A stretch of DNA of 64,000 bases, taken from positions 97,126,875 through 97,190,874 of the forward strand of contig CM054179.1 in NCBI GenBank assembly GCA_028829895.1, written 5' to 3'. The DNA is from Sinotaia quadrata (lineage: Eukaryota; Mollusca; Gastropoda; Architaenioglossa; Viviparidae). The position numbers were made by a program, and so were the translations under genes. Each line of letters begins with the position of its first letter. Within the stretch, counting starts at the first letter, position 1. Under the pieces are notes generated by a model, which did no database searches, was not told where the DNA came from, and saw nothing but the letters and a program-made list of their open reading frames with translations. Positions 1 through 56,039 of this stretch are shown here, in pieces.

Positions 1-430
1 ATTCTTTTAGCTGTAATAAGTTTGACAATGTTCTTTTAGCTGTAAGATGTTTGACAATGTTCTTGTAAGAGATTTGACAGTGTTCGTTTAGCTGTAAGAG
101 ATTTGAAAGTGTTTGTTTAGCTGTAAGAGATTGGAAAGTGTTTGTTTAGCTGTAAGAGATATAACAGTGATTTTTTAATCTGTAAGAGATTTGACAATTT
201 TCGTTTATCTGTAAGAGATTTGACAATTTTCGTTTAGTTGTAAGAGATATGACAATTTTCGTTTAGCTGTAAGAGATTTGACAATTTTCGTTTAGTAGTA
301 AGAGATTTGACAATTTTCGTTTAGCTGTAAGAGATTTGACAATTTTCGTTTAGTTGTAAGAGATATGACAATTTTCGTTTAGCTGTAAGAAATTTGACAA
401 TTTTCGTTTAGCTGTAAGAGATTTGAATTG
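1..430. repeat. 29-bp tandem array in the first intron
   Basis: Diverged units of the type TTTAGCTGTAAGAGATTTGA followed by caattttcg. The window starts inside the array. The rest of the intron to 1,404 holds no recognisable exon. Confidence 0.85.
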
Positions 431-734
431 CTCATATAGTAGCAAGATATTTGACGAATATTGTTTCAGCTGCAAAACAAAATGACGAATGTCCTTTCTA
501 GCTGAAGGTATATGTAAGATGGTTTATTTAATTTTAGCAAAGATGTATTACAATGAATAGCAAGAGTTATGCCCAGTTTTCTTTCACGTTTTTACTTAAA
601 TCAAAATAATGTCAATCTATCTATGATTTGTATTTTCAAAATTATGTCCATCTGTTCAAAGTTTTATATTGCAAAACTAGCTTTGCACATAGGATGAAGG
701 AGGTGTCCTACATTCCTAGACTTGCACATAGGAT

Positions 735-955
735 GAAAAAAATGTCATATAAGACTAGTCTCGTATAAAAGATGAAAGAGATGTCATATAAGACTTGTCT
801 CGTATAAAAGATGAAAGAGATGTCATATAAGACTAGTCTCGTATAAAAGATGAAAGAGATGTCATATAAGACTTGTCTCGTATAAAAGATGAAAGAGATG
901 TCATATAAGACTTGTCTCGTATAAAAGATGAAAGAGATGTCATATAAGACTTGTT
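735..955. repeat. 39-bp tandem array
   Basis: About five units containing GATGAAAGAGATGTCATATA and agactagtctcgtataaaa. The minus-strand open frame here is only the 13-codon period of the repeat. Confidence 0.85.
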
Positions 956-1404
956 GCAAAAGTTTCAAGATTTGTAATGTGGATCCTTCTCACAAGTGTC
1001 TAGTTATAACATGCAACCATTGTTAATCAATAGCCTTCATTTCGTACAACGCCTTAAATTAAGACTGTCACATTGACTAATGAAAAATAAAAATAAATGC
1101 TACATTAACAATGGAAATAAATTCTTTTCTATTCATTTTCGCGAGGTAGTATTTTCAACTAGTTTAAGCACTTTGATTAAGACGACACTTCTCTTTCAAA
1201 ATACATGCATATAGTTAATTTGCAAGTCATGAAAGTTTTTGTCAAAATGTAAGCAACTATATTTTGCGGGTGAGGTGGGGTTGGCTGGTGGTAGCTACAA
1301 AACAGTTACTTCAGGGCAAGATGGATGATGCGAGTGGACGTATACAGTCATGAATTCATTTAAATGCTTACGTCATTAATAAGGTGACTTTCTAATTTCT
1401 ACAG

Positions 1405-44070
<42,666 letters not shown>

Positions 44071-44221
44071 GAATGGGTGTCGGTAGACTTTTGCGCAGAA
44101 GCAAATTTCATCTTCTACCAGCCAATCAAAACTGTCAGCCTGAAGGACACGATGATGCACGCTCTGGTTAGGAGTGTTATCATCAGTCAAATGTTGTCTT
44201 TTCTTTCTGCTTTTCGATATT

Positions 44222-44227
44222 AATAAA
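44222..44227 (+). terminator. Polyadenylation signal AATAAA for the chitin synthase gene
   Basis: First AATAAA after the stop, 152 bases downstream, in an AT-rich 3' UTR. Use is inferred. Confidence 0.55.
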
Positions 44228-44229
44228 TA

Positions 44230-45023
44230 TTTGTCTCGGATTCTCGATATTAATAGATCTTCTCAGAATATTGTTTTCTTAACGTCACAACTTTTTTAAT
44301 CTAATACTTAAAAAAAAATATATTTTCGTTTACAAATACCTGACACATAAAACGTCATGTAAATATTTAGTTGCTCTCAGTGCCGAAAAGAAGGCAAAGA
44401 AAATTAATATAATATTGTCTCTGAGTCTTATAATCGAGCACGTGACATCGAGACAGGTATATATGTCTGTCTGTCTGTACTCTCAACTGGATAGATCGGA
44501 GATTGAGGTGATAGGGTTGGCGATGAAATTACAATAATCACAAGCTTAGTGGAAACTTGGCATAAGTCCACTATACAACCATCCTTCACATAGTCTGATA
44601 GATATGAAGTTGCTTAAAGAAGAGCAAGTAAAGTTAATATACAGCTGAAGTTAATGCTAACTGCTAGTTACTTAGCTAATGTTTAGGGCTTTGTATCACG
44701 GTGTCTACATAAAAGAGTCTACTTTGACTTGTACATGTAATTAATATTGAAATGAATTTATAACTTAGAAACTCCTTTGAAGGCTAAATTCTTGGACAAG
44801 AACTTAGACAAATTATCGACAACAGCGTTTGTTGCAGTGTGAAAACATACATCGATGACGCAGTGTGAAAACGACATGAATAACGTTTTGGCCTATACCG
44901 CAAAACTGCAATGAAAGAAAGTGAAAGTAGCAAGTGATTGTATGACCGTTCGACCTCTGCTGCGCTAAACGGAGGGAAATGGAAAGTTAGGTGTAAGGTT
45001 GAGACCTCTACTTTTCACTGTAA
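44230..45023. other. Downstream intergenic, no gene seen
   Basis: AT-rich sequence after the polyadenylation signal. No open frame of interest. Confidence 0.55.
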
Positions 45024-45588
45024 TGAAGGAAAGTGAACGTGTTCAGATCTCTGCTCGCACTGTAATGAAGGAAAGTGTTTAGATCTCTGCTCGCACTGTA
45101 ATGAAGGAAAGTGAATGGGTTCAGATCTCTGCTCGCACTGTAATGAAGGAAAGTGTTTAGATCTCTACTCGCACTGTAATGAAGGAAAGTGAATGTGTTC
45201 AGATCTCTGCTCGCACTGTAATGAAGGAAAGTGAATGTGTTCAGATCTCTGCTCGCATTGTAATGAAGGAAAGTGTTCAGATCTCTACTCGCACTGTAAT
45301 GAAGGAAAGTGAATGTGTTCAGATCTCTGCTCGCACTGTAATGAAGGAAAGTGAATGGGTTCAGATCTCTGCTCGCACTGTAATGAAGGAAAGTGTTTAG
45401 ATCTCTACTCGCACTGTAATGAAGGAAAGTGAATGTGTTCAGATCTCTGCTCGCACTGTAATGAAGGAAAGTGAATGTGTTCAGATCTCTGCTCGCATTG
45501 TAATGAAGGAAAGTGTTCAGATCTCTACTCGCACTGTAATGAAGGAAAGTGTTCAGATCTCTACTCGCACTGTAATGAAGGACAGTGA
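45024..45588. repeat. 42/36-bp array with 240-bp higher-order period
   Basis: Units ATGAAGGAAAGTGAATGTGT plus tcagatctctgctcgcactgta alternate with a 36-bp deletion variant. The order 42-36-42-42-36-42 starting at 45,102 repeats from 45,342. Confidence 0.93.
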
Positions 45589-46084
45589 ACGTGTGTGGCG
45601 TGTAATCCCAGAATTTACAGTGTATTTACACATTCTTTTAATTTTAAACCAACATATATTTTTCTGTTTAATTATTGATATTTTATTGTAAAAATTTCTT
45701 CGTTTGCATTATCTTCTCTTTCTGCTTATTCTATCGATGTGCTTACCGTTCTTTCTAGGTTGTATTTTCTTTTTAAATGTTCCTATTGTTACGTAGCATT
45801 TTCTTTTAAAATTTTCCTGTTGTCACGTTGTACTTTCCTTTAAAATTCCTATTGTTACGCAGCATTTTCTTTTTAAATCCTTGTTGTTTTACGTTTCGAG
45901 TCTGAAACTGATTGGCTCGTACTTTAAATAATCGCTTTAAATGAATTTAAATACTATGCTTCATTTATTTTACAGTGAGTGTTTATTGTCTGTCAGACAC
46001 TTTTTCTGTGATATGAGTGATTACATATATTTTTCCTCTCTCCCAAAGAATAGAAATCCATTAGCACTTAAGCAAAATATAATC

Positions 46085-46370
46085 ACTACTGTCGACATCA
46101 GCAAAGTGTAATTAGTATATTGACATCAGCTAAGTGTAATCAATATAATCAACATCAACAAAGCGTCATCAGTATATTAACATTAACAAAGTGTAATTAA
46201 TATAGTCAACATCAACAAAGCGTCATTTGTATATTGACAAAGTGTAATCAATATAGTTGACATTGAAAAAGTGTAATCGCTGTTCTTGATATGAAAAGTG
46301 TAATCAGTATAATCGACATCAGCAAAGTGTAATCAATATATTTAACATTTAAGACGTGTAATTTTTATAT
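46085..46370. repeat. Degenerate 20-30-bp array
   Basis: Units AACATCAACAAAGTGTAATC and aatatattg. Confidence 0.75.
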
Positions 46371-46789
46371 TGCAAAGGTTCATCCCGTGCATGACAACAT
46401 TTATTATAATAATCTGTAAAGTTCATTTATGATGCACATAGGCGTTTGCTCCACAGGTCTCAGGCGTGCAAGCACCATATGTCATTTATTTCGAAGGCAC
46501 TAGAATACATACATAATCACTCTAGTTCTCCAAGGGCGATGTATCTGTTTACACTCGCGACATATTGGCAGCGAACACTTGCCCATGTATGGGGAGCTAA
46601 TCCCCACGTATACATAATGACTATTTCAGATAGCAAACTTGACTTTTAAGTCGGCTTGAGAGTGTATGTGCAGAAGTCAATGACTGAGAGTTTAATTATG
46701 TCACATTAATGGTAAAGACATAATGAAAATTACAATTCTTTCATGAAAAACATTATTTTTAAAACAGCGTGCACATGTGCATCCGTGAG

Positions 46790-46905
46790 TAAATGAGCGA
46801 TTGAGCGAGAAAGTGAACAATATGTGATTAAATGAACGATTGAGTGAGAAAGTGAACGATATGTGAATAAATGAGCGATTGAGTGAGAAAGTGAACGATA
46901 TGTGA
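46790..46905. repeat. 39-bp triplicate
   Basis: GATTGAGTGAGAAAGTGAAC plus gatatgtgaataaatgagc. Confidence 0.85.
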
Positions 46906-47109
46906 CTCATATATTTGTATATCAAACAGAAATTAGTTTTCTTGCTTTCCAATTTTAAATTCAGGTGACTAATTTTAAAAATGATTTTAAAAACTGAGAA
47001 CTTTTAATAATAAGATTCAATATATTAACCACTTTTCAACTTAGTTTAGCTGTAGACTCAGCAAGGCGAGAAAAAGAAATTCTTTCGAAAGGATTTAAAG
47101 AGCGAAAAC

Positions 47110-47352
47110 TTACTAGGTCAGTGTACAACATTAATTTCGTGTGACACATGTGATCCTCGACTCAGTACTAGGTCACTGTACAAAATTCACAAATTTCGTG
47201 TGACACATGTGATCCTCGGCTCAATACTAGGTCACTGTACAAAATTCACAAATTTCGTGTGACACATGTGATCCTCGACTCAGTACTAGGTCACTGTACA
47301 AAATTCACAAATTTCGTGTGACACATGTGATCCTCGACTCAGTACTAGGTCA
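47110..47352. repeat. About 60-bp array, four copies
   Basis: Unit TACTAGGTCACTGTACAAAA with ttcgtgtgacacatgtgatc. Confidence 0.9.
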
Positions 47353-48079
47353 TCACACTTGCCGGCAGTCTTGAACAAACCCAGACTGTAGAGCTTACGA
47401 CTCTAAGTAAACACATATTTTAATTTGAAATATTTCTTTAGGACAATTATATTCTTGTTATTAAATGTATATATAAAATAAGCAATAATGGCTACACACT
47501 CAGTTTACAGTATACCTCCTGTTGTCATTATTCCACACAATGGCTCCAAATCTGTTGCAATAGGAACTGCTAAAAAACAATTGCGACTAACAATCAAAGT
47601 TTGCATAATTTGTTCTTCCAGAAGTTTCTTGCATGTGTGTGTGTGTGTGTGTGTGCGTGCGTGCGTGCGTGTGCGTTTAGGCTGCATCATTGTGAAAGTC
47701 TTTGTGAATATTGATAAACGCGCATGCTTCCATGGATATATGAACGTTCTTCTTATGCTGTATGTATATATTTCTTTATTTATTCAAACTGAAAGTGAAA
47801 GTTCATTATACTTCCGTTTTGAGAGTTGCTAAATTAAGCTGATTACATGTCTATTCAGTGCTAGTAAGACCATAAGTGTACTCATGTATATGCGCGCGAG
47901 AGAAGGTGTGTGTGTGTGTGCGCGTGCGTGCGTGCGTGCATGTGAGAGAGAGAAAGAGAGAAGTAAGAAGTATGGGTGGAAGAAGATCGGAAAGAAGAAA
48001 ATAAAGAAAACGGAGAGTGAGAGAAGAAAGTTTTTTCGAAATAATATTTTGAAATTAGAGACCAACATATTCGACTTTA

Positions 48080-48910
48080 TCTTGTAATCTAATTCTAGCG
48101 TTTGTTTTATTTTATATTATTTCAGTTGCTATTATCATTGTTTAATTATACTTGATAGTGATTATATTACAAGTATTGTTTCTTGTTCTTATCTAATTCT
48201 AGAGTTTGTTATATTTGAGTTGCTATTATCATTGTTTAATTATACTTGATAATGATTATATTACAAGTATTGTTCTTGTTCTAAACTAATTCTAGATTTT
48301 GTTATATTTGAGTTGCTATTATCATTGTTTAATTATACTTGATAGTGATTATATTACAAGTATTGTTCTTGTTCTAAACTAATTCTAGATTTTGTTATAT
48401 TTGAGTTGCTATTATCATTGTTTAATTATACTTGATAGTGATTATATTACAAGTATTGTTCTTGTTCTAAACTAATTCTAGATTTTGTTATATTTGAGTT
48501 GCTATTATCATTGTTTAATTATACTTGATAGTGATTATATTACAAGTATTGTTCTTGTTCTAAACTAATTCTACATTTTGTTATATTTGAGTTGCTTTTA
48601 TCATTGTTTAATTATAGTTGGTAGTGATTATATTAAAACTATGTTTTCGTGCTGGTGTAATATACATTTATTAATAAAGTTAAAACAGTATATGAAAATA
48701 TTAGTGTATTCAGTGAAATCGTTTGTGTTCTTGTTCTTGTAATATAATATAATATTGTTTTGTAATATAATATAACATTGTTTTTGTAATATAATATAAT
48801 ATTGTTTTGTAATATAATATAACATTGTTTTTGTAATATAATATAATATTGTTCTTGTAATATAATATAATATTGTTTTTGTAATATAATATAACATTGT
48901 TCTTGTAATA
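48080..48910. repeat. 92-bp array followed by 27-29-bp array
   Basis: 48,080-48,630: six copies with TTGAGTTGCTATTATCATTG and tttaattatacttgatagtg. 48,725-48,910: TTGTAATATAATATAATATT units. Confidence 0.92.
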
Positions 48911-49069
48911 TTATGAAATTTGAATGTAAAATTTGCATCCTGTTTTATTGCTGTTACAGTTCATTTTTAAAGTTAAAGTTTATTTCATACAAGATACATC
49001 ATTTATTGTTATATTTTTCATTATAGTTATGTATAATAATCTCAGATGCACCAATTCCACGCTTATGCA

Positions 49070-49315
49070 AAGGTGAATCATCAGAATGAGGTATACCGTG
49101 GAATATTCACCAGAATGAGGCTAACATTCTGTATACCGTAAATACTTCACCTGAATGAGTTGGAATATTTCACCACAATGCGGTATACCGTTGAATACTT
49201 CACCAGAATGAGGTGTACCGTGGGATATTTAATCTCAATGGAGTATACCGTTGTATACTTCACCAGAATGAGGTATACGATGGAATATTTCAGCAGAATG
49301 AGATATACAGTAGAC
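49070..49315. repeat. About 30-bp array
   Basis: Units TTCACCAGAATGAGGTATAC plus cgtggaata, about eight diverged copies. Confidence 0.85.
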
Positions 49316-49689
49316 TTGTTCACACATGTATGTGATTTTGCCTAGAAAGATTGATTATTGTGTAATGATATTATAAAGAGCGTTAGTATACGGGGTGTAT
49401 ATAATGCTTACATAAGTTATACAATATTATGTTATACAAATCCTATCAGGATTATATAGCGTGCAAAATTAGTGTCTTTATATATGCATATAGATATAAA
49501 TATTTTCCATTTACATCCTTCGTTAACTAGTGAGACATTTTGAGACGATAAACCCTCTGACACCGTTTTTGTAAATTGCTATATAGGGGAGATAAATCTA
49601 ATCGTCAGATGGTACTCATCAGAATTTCAATTACCATTTTCTTTCTGGTATAAATAGGTAAAATGACGTGCATATTCACTAAGAGTAAA

Positions 49690-50000
49690 CTAAGGCGGAA
49701 GGTACTTAGAGACATGAATAGCACACCAGCAATCAGACAGAGAAGAAAATAACGCTATACTTGGGGACTTAGAGACATCAATAGCACACTAGCAATCATA
49801 CAGAAAAGTAAATAACGCTATACTTAGGGACTGAGGGACACGAGCAATAACTCAGAAAGAGATGTAAATAACGCTATACTTAGGGACTGAGGGACATCAA
49901 TGGGACACTAGCAATCACTCAGAAAGAGAAGTAAATAATGCTGTACTTGGGGACCTCAATGGGACACTAGCAATCACTCAGAGAAGTAAATAATGCTTTA
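49690..50000. repeat. 60-70-bp array, about four copies
   Basis: Units with GACACTAGCAATCACTCAGA and agtaaataacgctatactta. Confidence 0.85.
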
Positions 50001-50303
50001 TTATGTTCTCAACAATGTCTAAGTATATTAATTTTGTTGAGAACAATTAGCTCAATGTGATATTTTTAAAAAATAAAATAAGTTTAAGAAAATAAACCTA
50101 CCTCAATCATTACTATTATGTTGTCCTAATCCGAACAGTCAATGAATTTGTAAATACATTCGCTGTCTACTGGCAATGTTTTTTTTTCCTCTTGTTAATG
50201 TAAAAGAACAAAATGCTACAGAGAGTCAGAGTACATGATCTTAGTTTTTAACTAAATATAAATGTTAGAGTATATAATAAAACTGTAATTTCTTTGCCCC
50301 CCA

Positions 50304-50370
<67 letters not shown>

Positions 50371-51210
50371 CCACCATAGCTCCGTACTTGCTGATGGTAT
50401 TATTTTGTAAAGGGCCAATCGGAAACCTCGTTATAACGTTCATTATTTCTTAAATACAACGGTACTCCTCAAGGTGAATGTCACTCTACAATCTAACCGG
50501 AAACACTTAATTGGTTTACAGCAACAATCTTAGAAACAGGACAATGGTGACACACTGTTTCGTTTTATTACACACAATTTTATTTTCTTCAATTCGAATC
50601 GTGATTTTTTTTCTCGCATGAAGATAACATTTTTCCGTCTTCATTTCCATGCATAAATATTTTTAAAACATTTTTTTTAGCACCGAATGTTTCCATTTTC
50701 CATCTCTACATTAAGCCATAGCCTATAATTAAGCCATGGCCAATAATCACCCTCTTTTTCTGTGCATGTATATTAAAATAATATTGTTCTATATATCTGA
50801 TATTGTAGTATGAACTCTGTATAAATGTATTTTTCACACTATTACTTGTGTATATGTTGCTCTACACATGTTAAATGTGGAACATCATTAACTCAGTGAC
50901 TGACGAAGCAATGAAACAAATAATTAAATATCAGAATGTCTTTCAAGTTTCTGGATGAAACTATTCTTATTCTCCAAAGAAGTAAAAGGGTTAACATATT
51001 TATTGTTTTCCTTGCTTTTCTTTATCATTGAGAACTATGTTTGAAAATAAACAGTAGTTGTACATTAAGTCTGAAAATGTTGTTCTATTGTGCAGTGAGG
51101 TCTTTTTGTGCTGGCTGATTAAACGGTTCCCTGAGTGATAGTTTGGCTGATTGGTTGATGGCTGGCTGTTGTAGACTAATAAACAGGCTACATGACTATT
51201 CGTTGAATAT
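50000..51210. other. Intergenic with (CA)n, no gene seen
   Basis: A (CA)n microsatellite at 50,305-50,367 lies in otherwise unique AT-rich sequence. Confidence 0.6.
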
Positions 51211-51214
51211 ACTG

Positions 51215-51780
51215 CGACCCAGTTAAAGTGGTTAATTAAAAATAATAATCAAATTGCAAAACGAATGTCTAATGAACAGTTAAAGTAAAGTGATTAATCA
51301 AAAGTAATAATCAAATTGCAAAACGAATGTCTAATGAACAGTTAAAGTAAAGTGGTTAATCAAAAGTAATAATCAAATTGCAAAACGAATGTCTAATGAA
51401 CAGTTAAAGTAAAGTGGTTAATCAAAGTAATAATCAAATTGCAAAACGAATGTCTATTGAACAGATAAAGTAAAGTGGTTAATGTCTAATGAACAGTTAA
51501 AGTAAAGTGGTTAATGTCTAATGAACAGTATTAACACACCAAAATCACTACTAAGGACCGAATGGTAGTACAATCTAAACCCAGAAATCAAATGTCTATA
51601 ACAGGTGTAGTACTCTATAGTGATCTAAAGACAGAGATCAAATGTATGTAACAGGTGTAATACTCTATAGTGATCTAAAGACAGAGATCAAATGTATGTA
51701 ACAGGTGTAGTACTCTATAGTGATCTAAAGACAGAGATCAAATGCCTATAGTACTATATAGTGATCTAAAGACAGTAGTC
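51215..51780. repeat. 62-bp array followed by 50-bp array
   Basis: 51,215-51,535: TAATCAAATTGCAAAACGAA with tgtctaatgaacagttaaag. 51,590-51,780: TCTATAGTGATCTAAAGACA with gagatcaaatgtatgtaaca. Confidence 0.9.
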
Positions 51781-52419
51781 ATGACGTATTCACAGTACTG
51801 ATTGCATAAAATAAATAACAGTAGCAAAGACTCAATAACAGAATTAACAACAACCTCACCTAGCAATGATCAAATGAAAGTACTAATGACCCTTAATACG
51901 ATAGTGGTAGTGACACAATGAAAGTAATAATGACCCTAAAAGTCACAGTAGTTTTGAATGAATCACATATCTACAATTGACCATTTACAGAACGTAAGGT
52001 CAACTGAAGCAGTCAATGTAAAAACAGGTGACAAGGGGTTAATGAGTGTACACCTGGCTGTTGGTAAACAACGTGTATGACATGTAAGTTTCATTTGCCC
52101 AAAATAAATGGAGGTGTGTGTCGATAGGATTTGTCACGTGACTACTGTCAAAAACTTCGCAAACAGACCACTGTGCTAAACCATTAGGAGACGCCATTGT
52201 TAAACTGTTTCAATGCATTATTGTGGAATTGATTGGACCAATCAAGCTGTGTCAACATGAGGACATCAATACAAACTGATTGCAGTCAAACATCCAACAC
52301 GTTACGCTGACTACTACTTCTGTAACTTTGGAGGATGGCAGCTTCGGGTATGGGCCGATTTCACTGAAATGTTATGCTAAAGTAATGACGTGACACCTCT
52401 CGGCACCCTTCAATTGTTA

Positions 52420-52830
52420 TGGTTATTATTTATTAATTAATAGCATATAACTAATTACAAGTGGTCGAAAATCTTACTTTATAGTTATTGATCATTCTCC
52501 CACAAGACCAACATGTCTCTCACAAGGGTATCGTAAAACTACTCTTTACACAATACTATGATAGACGTAAGGGTATCGTAAAACTAATCTTTACACAATA
52601 CTATGATAGACGTAAGGGTATCGTAAAACTACTCTTTACACAATACTATGATAGACGTAAGGGTATCGTAAAACTACTCTTTACACAATACTATGATAGA
52701 CATAAGGGTATCGTAAAACTACTCTTTACACAATACTATGATAGATGTTTTACTGTCGTATAATGTTTCTGGGGGTGGAGACTTCTTACTAAAGGAATAC
52801 AAAGTGAACAAAGATTAAACCATAATTCAC
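52420..52830. mobile_element. Dispersed element copy 1, with internal 45-bp array
   Basis: Contains CATATAACTAATTACAA, cttac, ttattgatcattctcccaca, catgtctctcaca, then five 45-bp units (aagggtatcgtaaaactact), then gacttcttactaaagga. The same order of blocks occurs at 61,345-61,545 without the array. Type of element unknown. Confidence 0.55.
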
Positions 52831-52898
52831 CAGAAGCACAGCACCTTCAACTGCCAACAACTTCTAGCTCATCGAACAGACAGGCTATATCCATTTGT

Positions 52899-53153
52899 TT
52901 GCTCGTCCTGCAACCGTCCTGGACATCACGCCCATTGATGTCCAGCAGTTCCATTTGTTACCAATGTATGGATCCATTTGGTCCACGTGGAAAATGTGTG
53001 ACTTGTGATCAGGCAAAGATACTTGGAAGAGTTTTATATTTTAAATGTGAACATTGTTCAACCACATCATATCCACAACTAAAGACATCTTTTGAGGAAA
53101 GAGTAGGACAGCACATTCTTAAAGCCCTCAGAGATAGACTGTGCTACGGTTGA
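52899..53153 (+). other. Unassigned ORF with CxxC pairs
   Basis: Eighty-four codons with CYQC, CVTC and CEHC spaced like a zinc-binding module (CVTCDQAKILGRVLYFKCEH). The upstream part lies next to a 45-bp repeat array inside a dispersed element, and other frames are also fairly open. No family recognised. It may be a transposon-derived fragment. Confidence 0.25.
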
Positions 53154-53393
53154 TGTGAGAAAGAATTTAATTGGACTACAATCGATTATTAAAGGAACTC
53201 TATAGGGTGTAGCGATTCTGGAACAGCTGAAAGATTTCCTTTTGCTAACACCCAAGTAGAGACTTCATATTTTGAAGGGAGGGTGGATGCATTTGTCCTT
53301 GACATTGCATATCTGTATGTTGTGTGATAGACTATACCCAACTCAGATTAATGCATCTTTTAGTTACTAATATTTTTCTTGTCAGTGCGAATG

Positions 53394-53397
<4 letters not shown>

Positions 53398-53489
<92 letters not shown>

Positions 53490-53502
53490 GAGAGAGAGAG
53501 AT
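53398..53502. repeat. (GA)n microsatellite
   Basis: About 50 GA units with one GG interruption. Confidence 0.97.
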
Positions 53503-53539
53503 TGTTTTAGTTGAAAGGTGTTATCCCACTAAGGCCAGA

Positions 53540-55583
53540 AAGTAAACAATTGCACCCACCCCTCTCTTCTCTTTCCTATTATCTCTGTAAATATTAGATG
53601 GATTATGCTGGTTATAAAAATTTCATTTACTGTATGTATATACTTCATCTTGGAAAGAATTTGACCCAATTCGCATATGTATTACTTTTTGTTCACATAC
53701 ATAATATAATTTACCTGTAAACATAATTGCTCTGCAAAATCCTAATCGCTTTCCAGATGTTCTTACTGTTGGTTTCAGTACACAGAGTAATGTCCCCTCT
53801 CTCTCTCTCTGCTTGCTGACATTCTTCCGACAGGACATATGTAGATCTACTGTTTTAATCTGCACACCATCATTGTCTCAGCTCTTCAAAGTTTCAAGCC
53901 TATACAGGAACCATATGAGTGTGCTCCTTTAGCCTGTCTCTGGTTCCAAGTCTGGAGGTGGTTCATTTCTACAAGTTATAAGCTATCTCACTGGGCACGA
54001 AACTATTTACCTTAGACTACGAGTTTTTTAACTATCCCCAGCCTACTACCCTGCCAGAAAAGATGTCTTCTGGAAGCCAACAGATGCCTGCTGAGAAGTT
54101 TCCTTTTAGGTTGGCCAGCTGTTACACCAACTGAACTAGCGCTGTCTTTAATTTTATTTTTAAAATGAGAACCAAATACAAAACTGACCTGCCCAGGAAA
54201 GCAGCTGCAACACTAACTGAACTGCACAGTGGCTACAACTTTAAACGAATGAGAGGACCCAATACGCAACTGAGCTGCCAAAGTGGTCAGTTTTGCCGTT
54301 GGTTGCACATTTTCATGTGCAATATGAAAATGCACCACACAGCTATAAAACTGATTGAACAGAGTTGTGAAAAAAAATAACACATAACTTTAAAATTCTA
54401 TTTCCCCAACATTGCATAAAGACCACCATTACTCCATGATTGGAGTGGAGCATTTGACCTGGAAAATCATTGTTTATTTAGAACAAAATTTGAGAATCAC
54501 TGCCATTGAGTTGATGTCAACAGTGATGACATCAAACCCCGAAAATGTTGTGAGAAATTTTTATTTTAGCTTAACGTGAATCACCGAGAATTAAACAACA
54601 TGAATGCGAAATCAGATTCTGATAATTCAAACCTTAACCTTGACTCACAAAGGAATTTGATATAAGATGTTCCGAAAACAGAAACCTTAAATTTGTTTAC
54701 AAACATGTGATTTAATCTTCTCCAGAAACGCCCAGTTACTATTAATTTGTATTCTATAAACGTGACAATAGAACCCTCAAATATAATTATTTAAAATATT
54801 GCTATTTCTTTAATGTTGTGGGAATGAGCCACGTATGTGGATTACTGGCGATACAGAATCCAAATCCCACGAGTACATCTTATAAATACTGGTTAAAGTT
54901 TATATAATGACCTTAAGACCCTAACTCTGTTATCATATAAGGTTATTCCCAAAGAACAACACTTCATTAAGTTTCTGAAACGCCCAGTAATATAATTCCT
55001 CTAATGAACGTTTGGGCAGCAACAGGCTACCATAGTAGACGGAAAGGGAGGGGGGATAATAAATTAAGAAGTTAGCAAGAGTTAACTTATTCTTGCTAAT
55101 ATAATATATAATACAATTAAAATATCTTTTTGTAACAATGTGTCTAGTGATGACACGCTACTAAATATATGTTCAATCAGGACTAAAAGATATTCTATAA
55201 TAATTAAGTGGGTGACAATTAGAATTCTATGACAATTTCTTTTTATTTACAAAGATCTAAAATTCTAAATCTAAAGACCACGCAATGATACAACGATAAG
55301 CAAGGGACTTAACCCTGCTCCAAAAGAGACAAATCTAATACATATTTCGGAAAAACAACGAACTATATTTTGACTTTCAATAAAAGATAATTTTAGAAAA
55401 GGAATTATTAAATATATGTAAATAAAGATAAAATCCATATTTTTTATTTTCTTTTATAATCTATTATCCTTATTTAGCCAACCTGTTAGTACTTCGTGGA
55501 TTTTGTTGAGAATAGCCATTGGTTTGCCAACATACCGGCACCAACAGTCGCCATTTATGCTTCTCCAGAGAGAATAATTCAAC
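53540..55583. other. Region upstream of the C3orf38-like gene
   Basis: No gene recognised. The last 100 bases before the ATG hold an inverted CCAAT (ccattgg at 55,517-55,523) and GTCGCCATTTAT at 55,549-55,560, which resembles a YY1-type site. Promoter use is a guess. Confidence 0.35.
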
Positions 55584-55710
55584 ATGCCTCTGTCAGATAA
55601 AGAAGAATCGGAGAGCATGGTGCTGCTGACTCTTCTGAAGAAAAATGACCTGCAGAAAATTGTAAATACTCTGAAATCGGTTTCTGCTGTATCCTTGCGA
55701 AATAAAAAAG
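55584..55710 (+). CDS. C3orf38-like (DUF4518) gene, exon 1
   Basis: ATG with A at -3. Encodes MPLSDKEESESMVLLTLLKK, then NDLQKIVNTLKSV, and leaves one base before gttagt. With exon 2 it lines up with the N-terminus of human C3orf38 (a short LL-x-LL-x-x-x-E/D helix, then a second helix). Function of the family is not well known. The start is chosen because it is the first ATG after an AT-rich upstream stretch with in-frame stops. Confidence 0.75.
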
Positions 55711-55976
55711 GTTAGTTGAAGCGCGAGTAAGACGCGATGATGTCTTTCTGTGGTTTGTTTGATCTGTCAGTGACGTCATTTGGAAAAACCAACCGCCAGT
55801 TTAATGTTCTTGTTTCCCCGGTAACAAAATAGAAGACCTGAGCGGTGTTAAGTGTGCTTTCATGTAATTCTTTCACTTTTGATACGTTTGAAGCTGAACC
55901 ATGTTTGGCGACTCATCTGAGATCTATATTCTGTTCTTCATACGGTGTTTATAACGTTTGACAAAAGAAAGAGTAA

Positions 55977-55993
55977 CACACATACACACACAT

Positions 55994-56038
<45 letters not shown>
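55977..56038. repeat. (CA)n microsatellite
   Basis: In the first intron of the C3orf38-like gene. Confidence 0.95.

Positions 56039-56039
<1 letters not shown>

Noticed and set aside
1..430. Possible CRISPR-like array of about 29-bp repeats
   Set aside because: Units are contiguous with no spacers and the genome is animal; it is a minisatellite.
45179..45691. ORFs of MKESECVQISARTV repeats, possibly a repeat protein
   Set aside because: The 42/36-bp array keeps frame by chance of unit length; no flanking exon, signal peptide or splice sites.
52488..52763. ORF of repeated KGIVKLLFTQYYD
   Set aside because: It is the 45-bp array inside the dispersed element; the period is a multiple of three, so it stays open.
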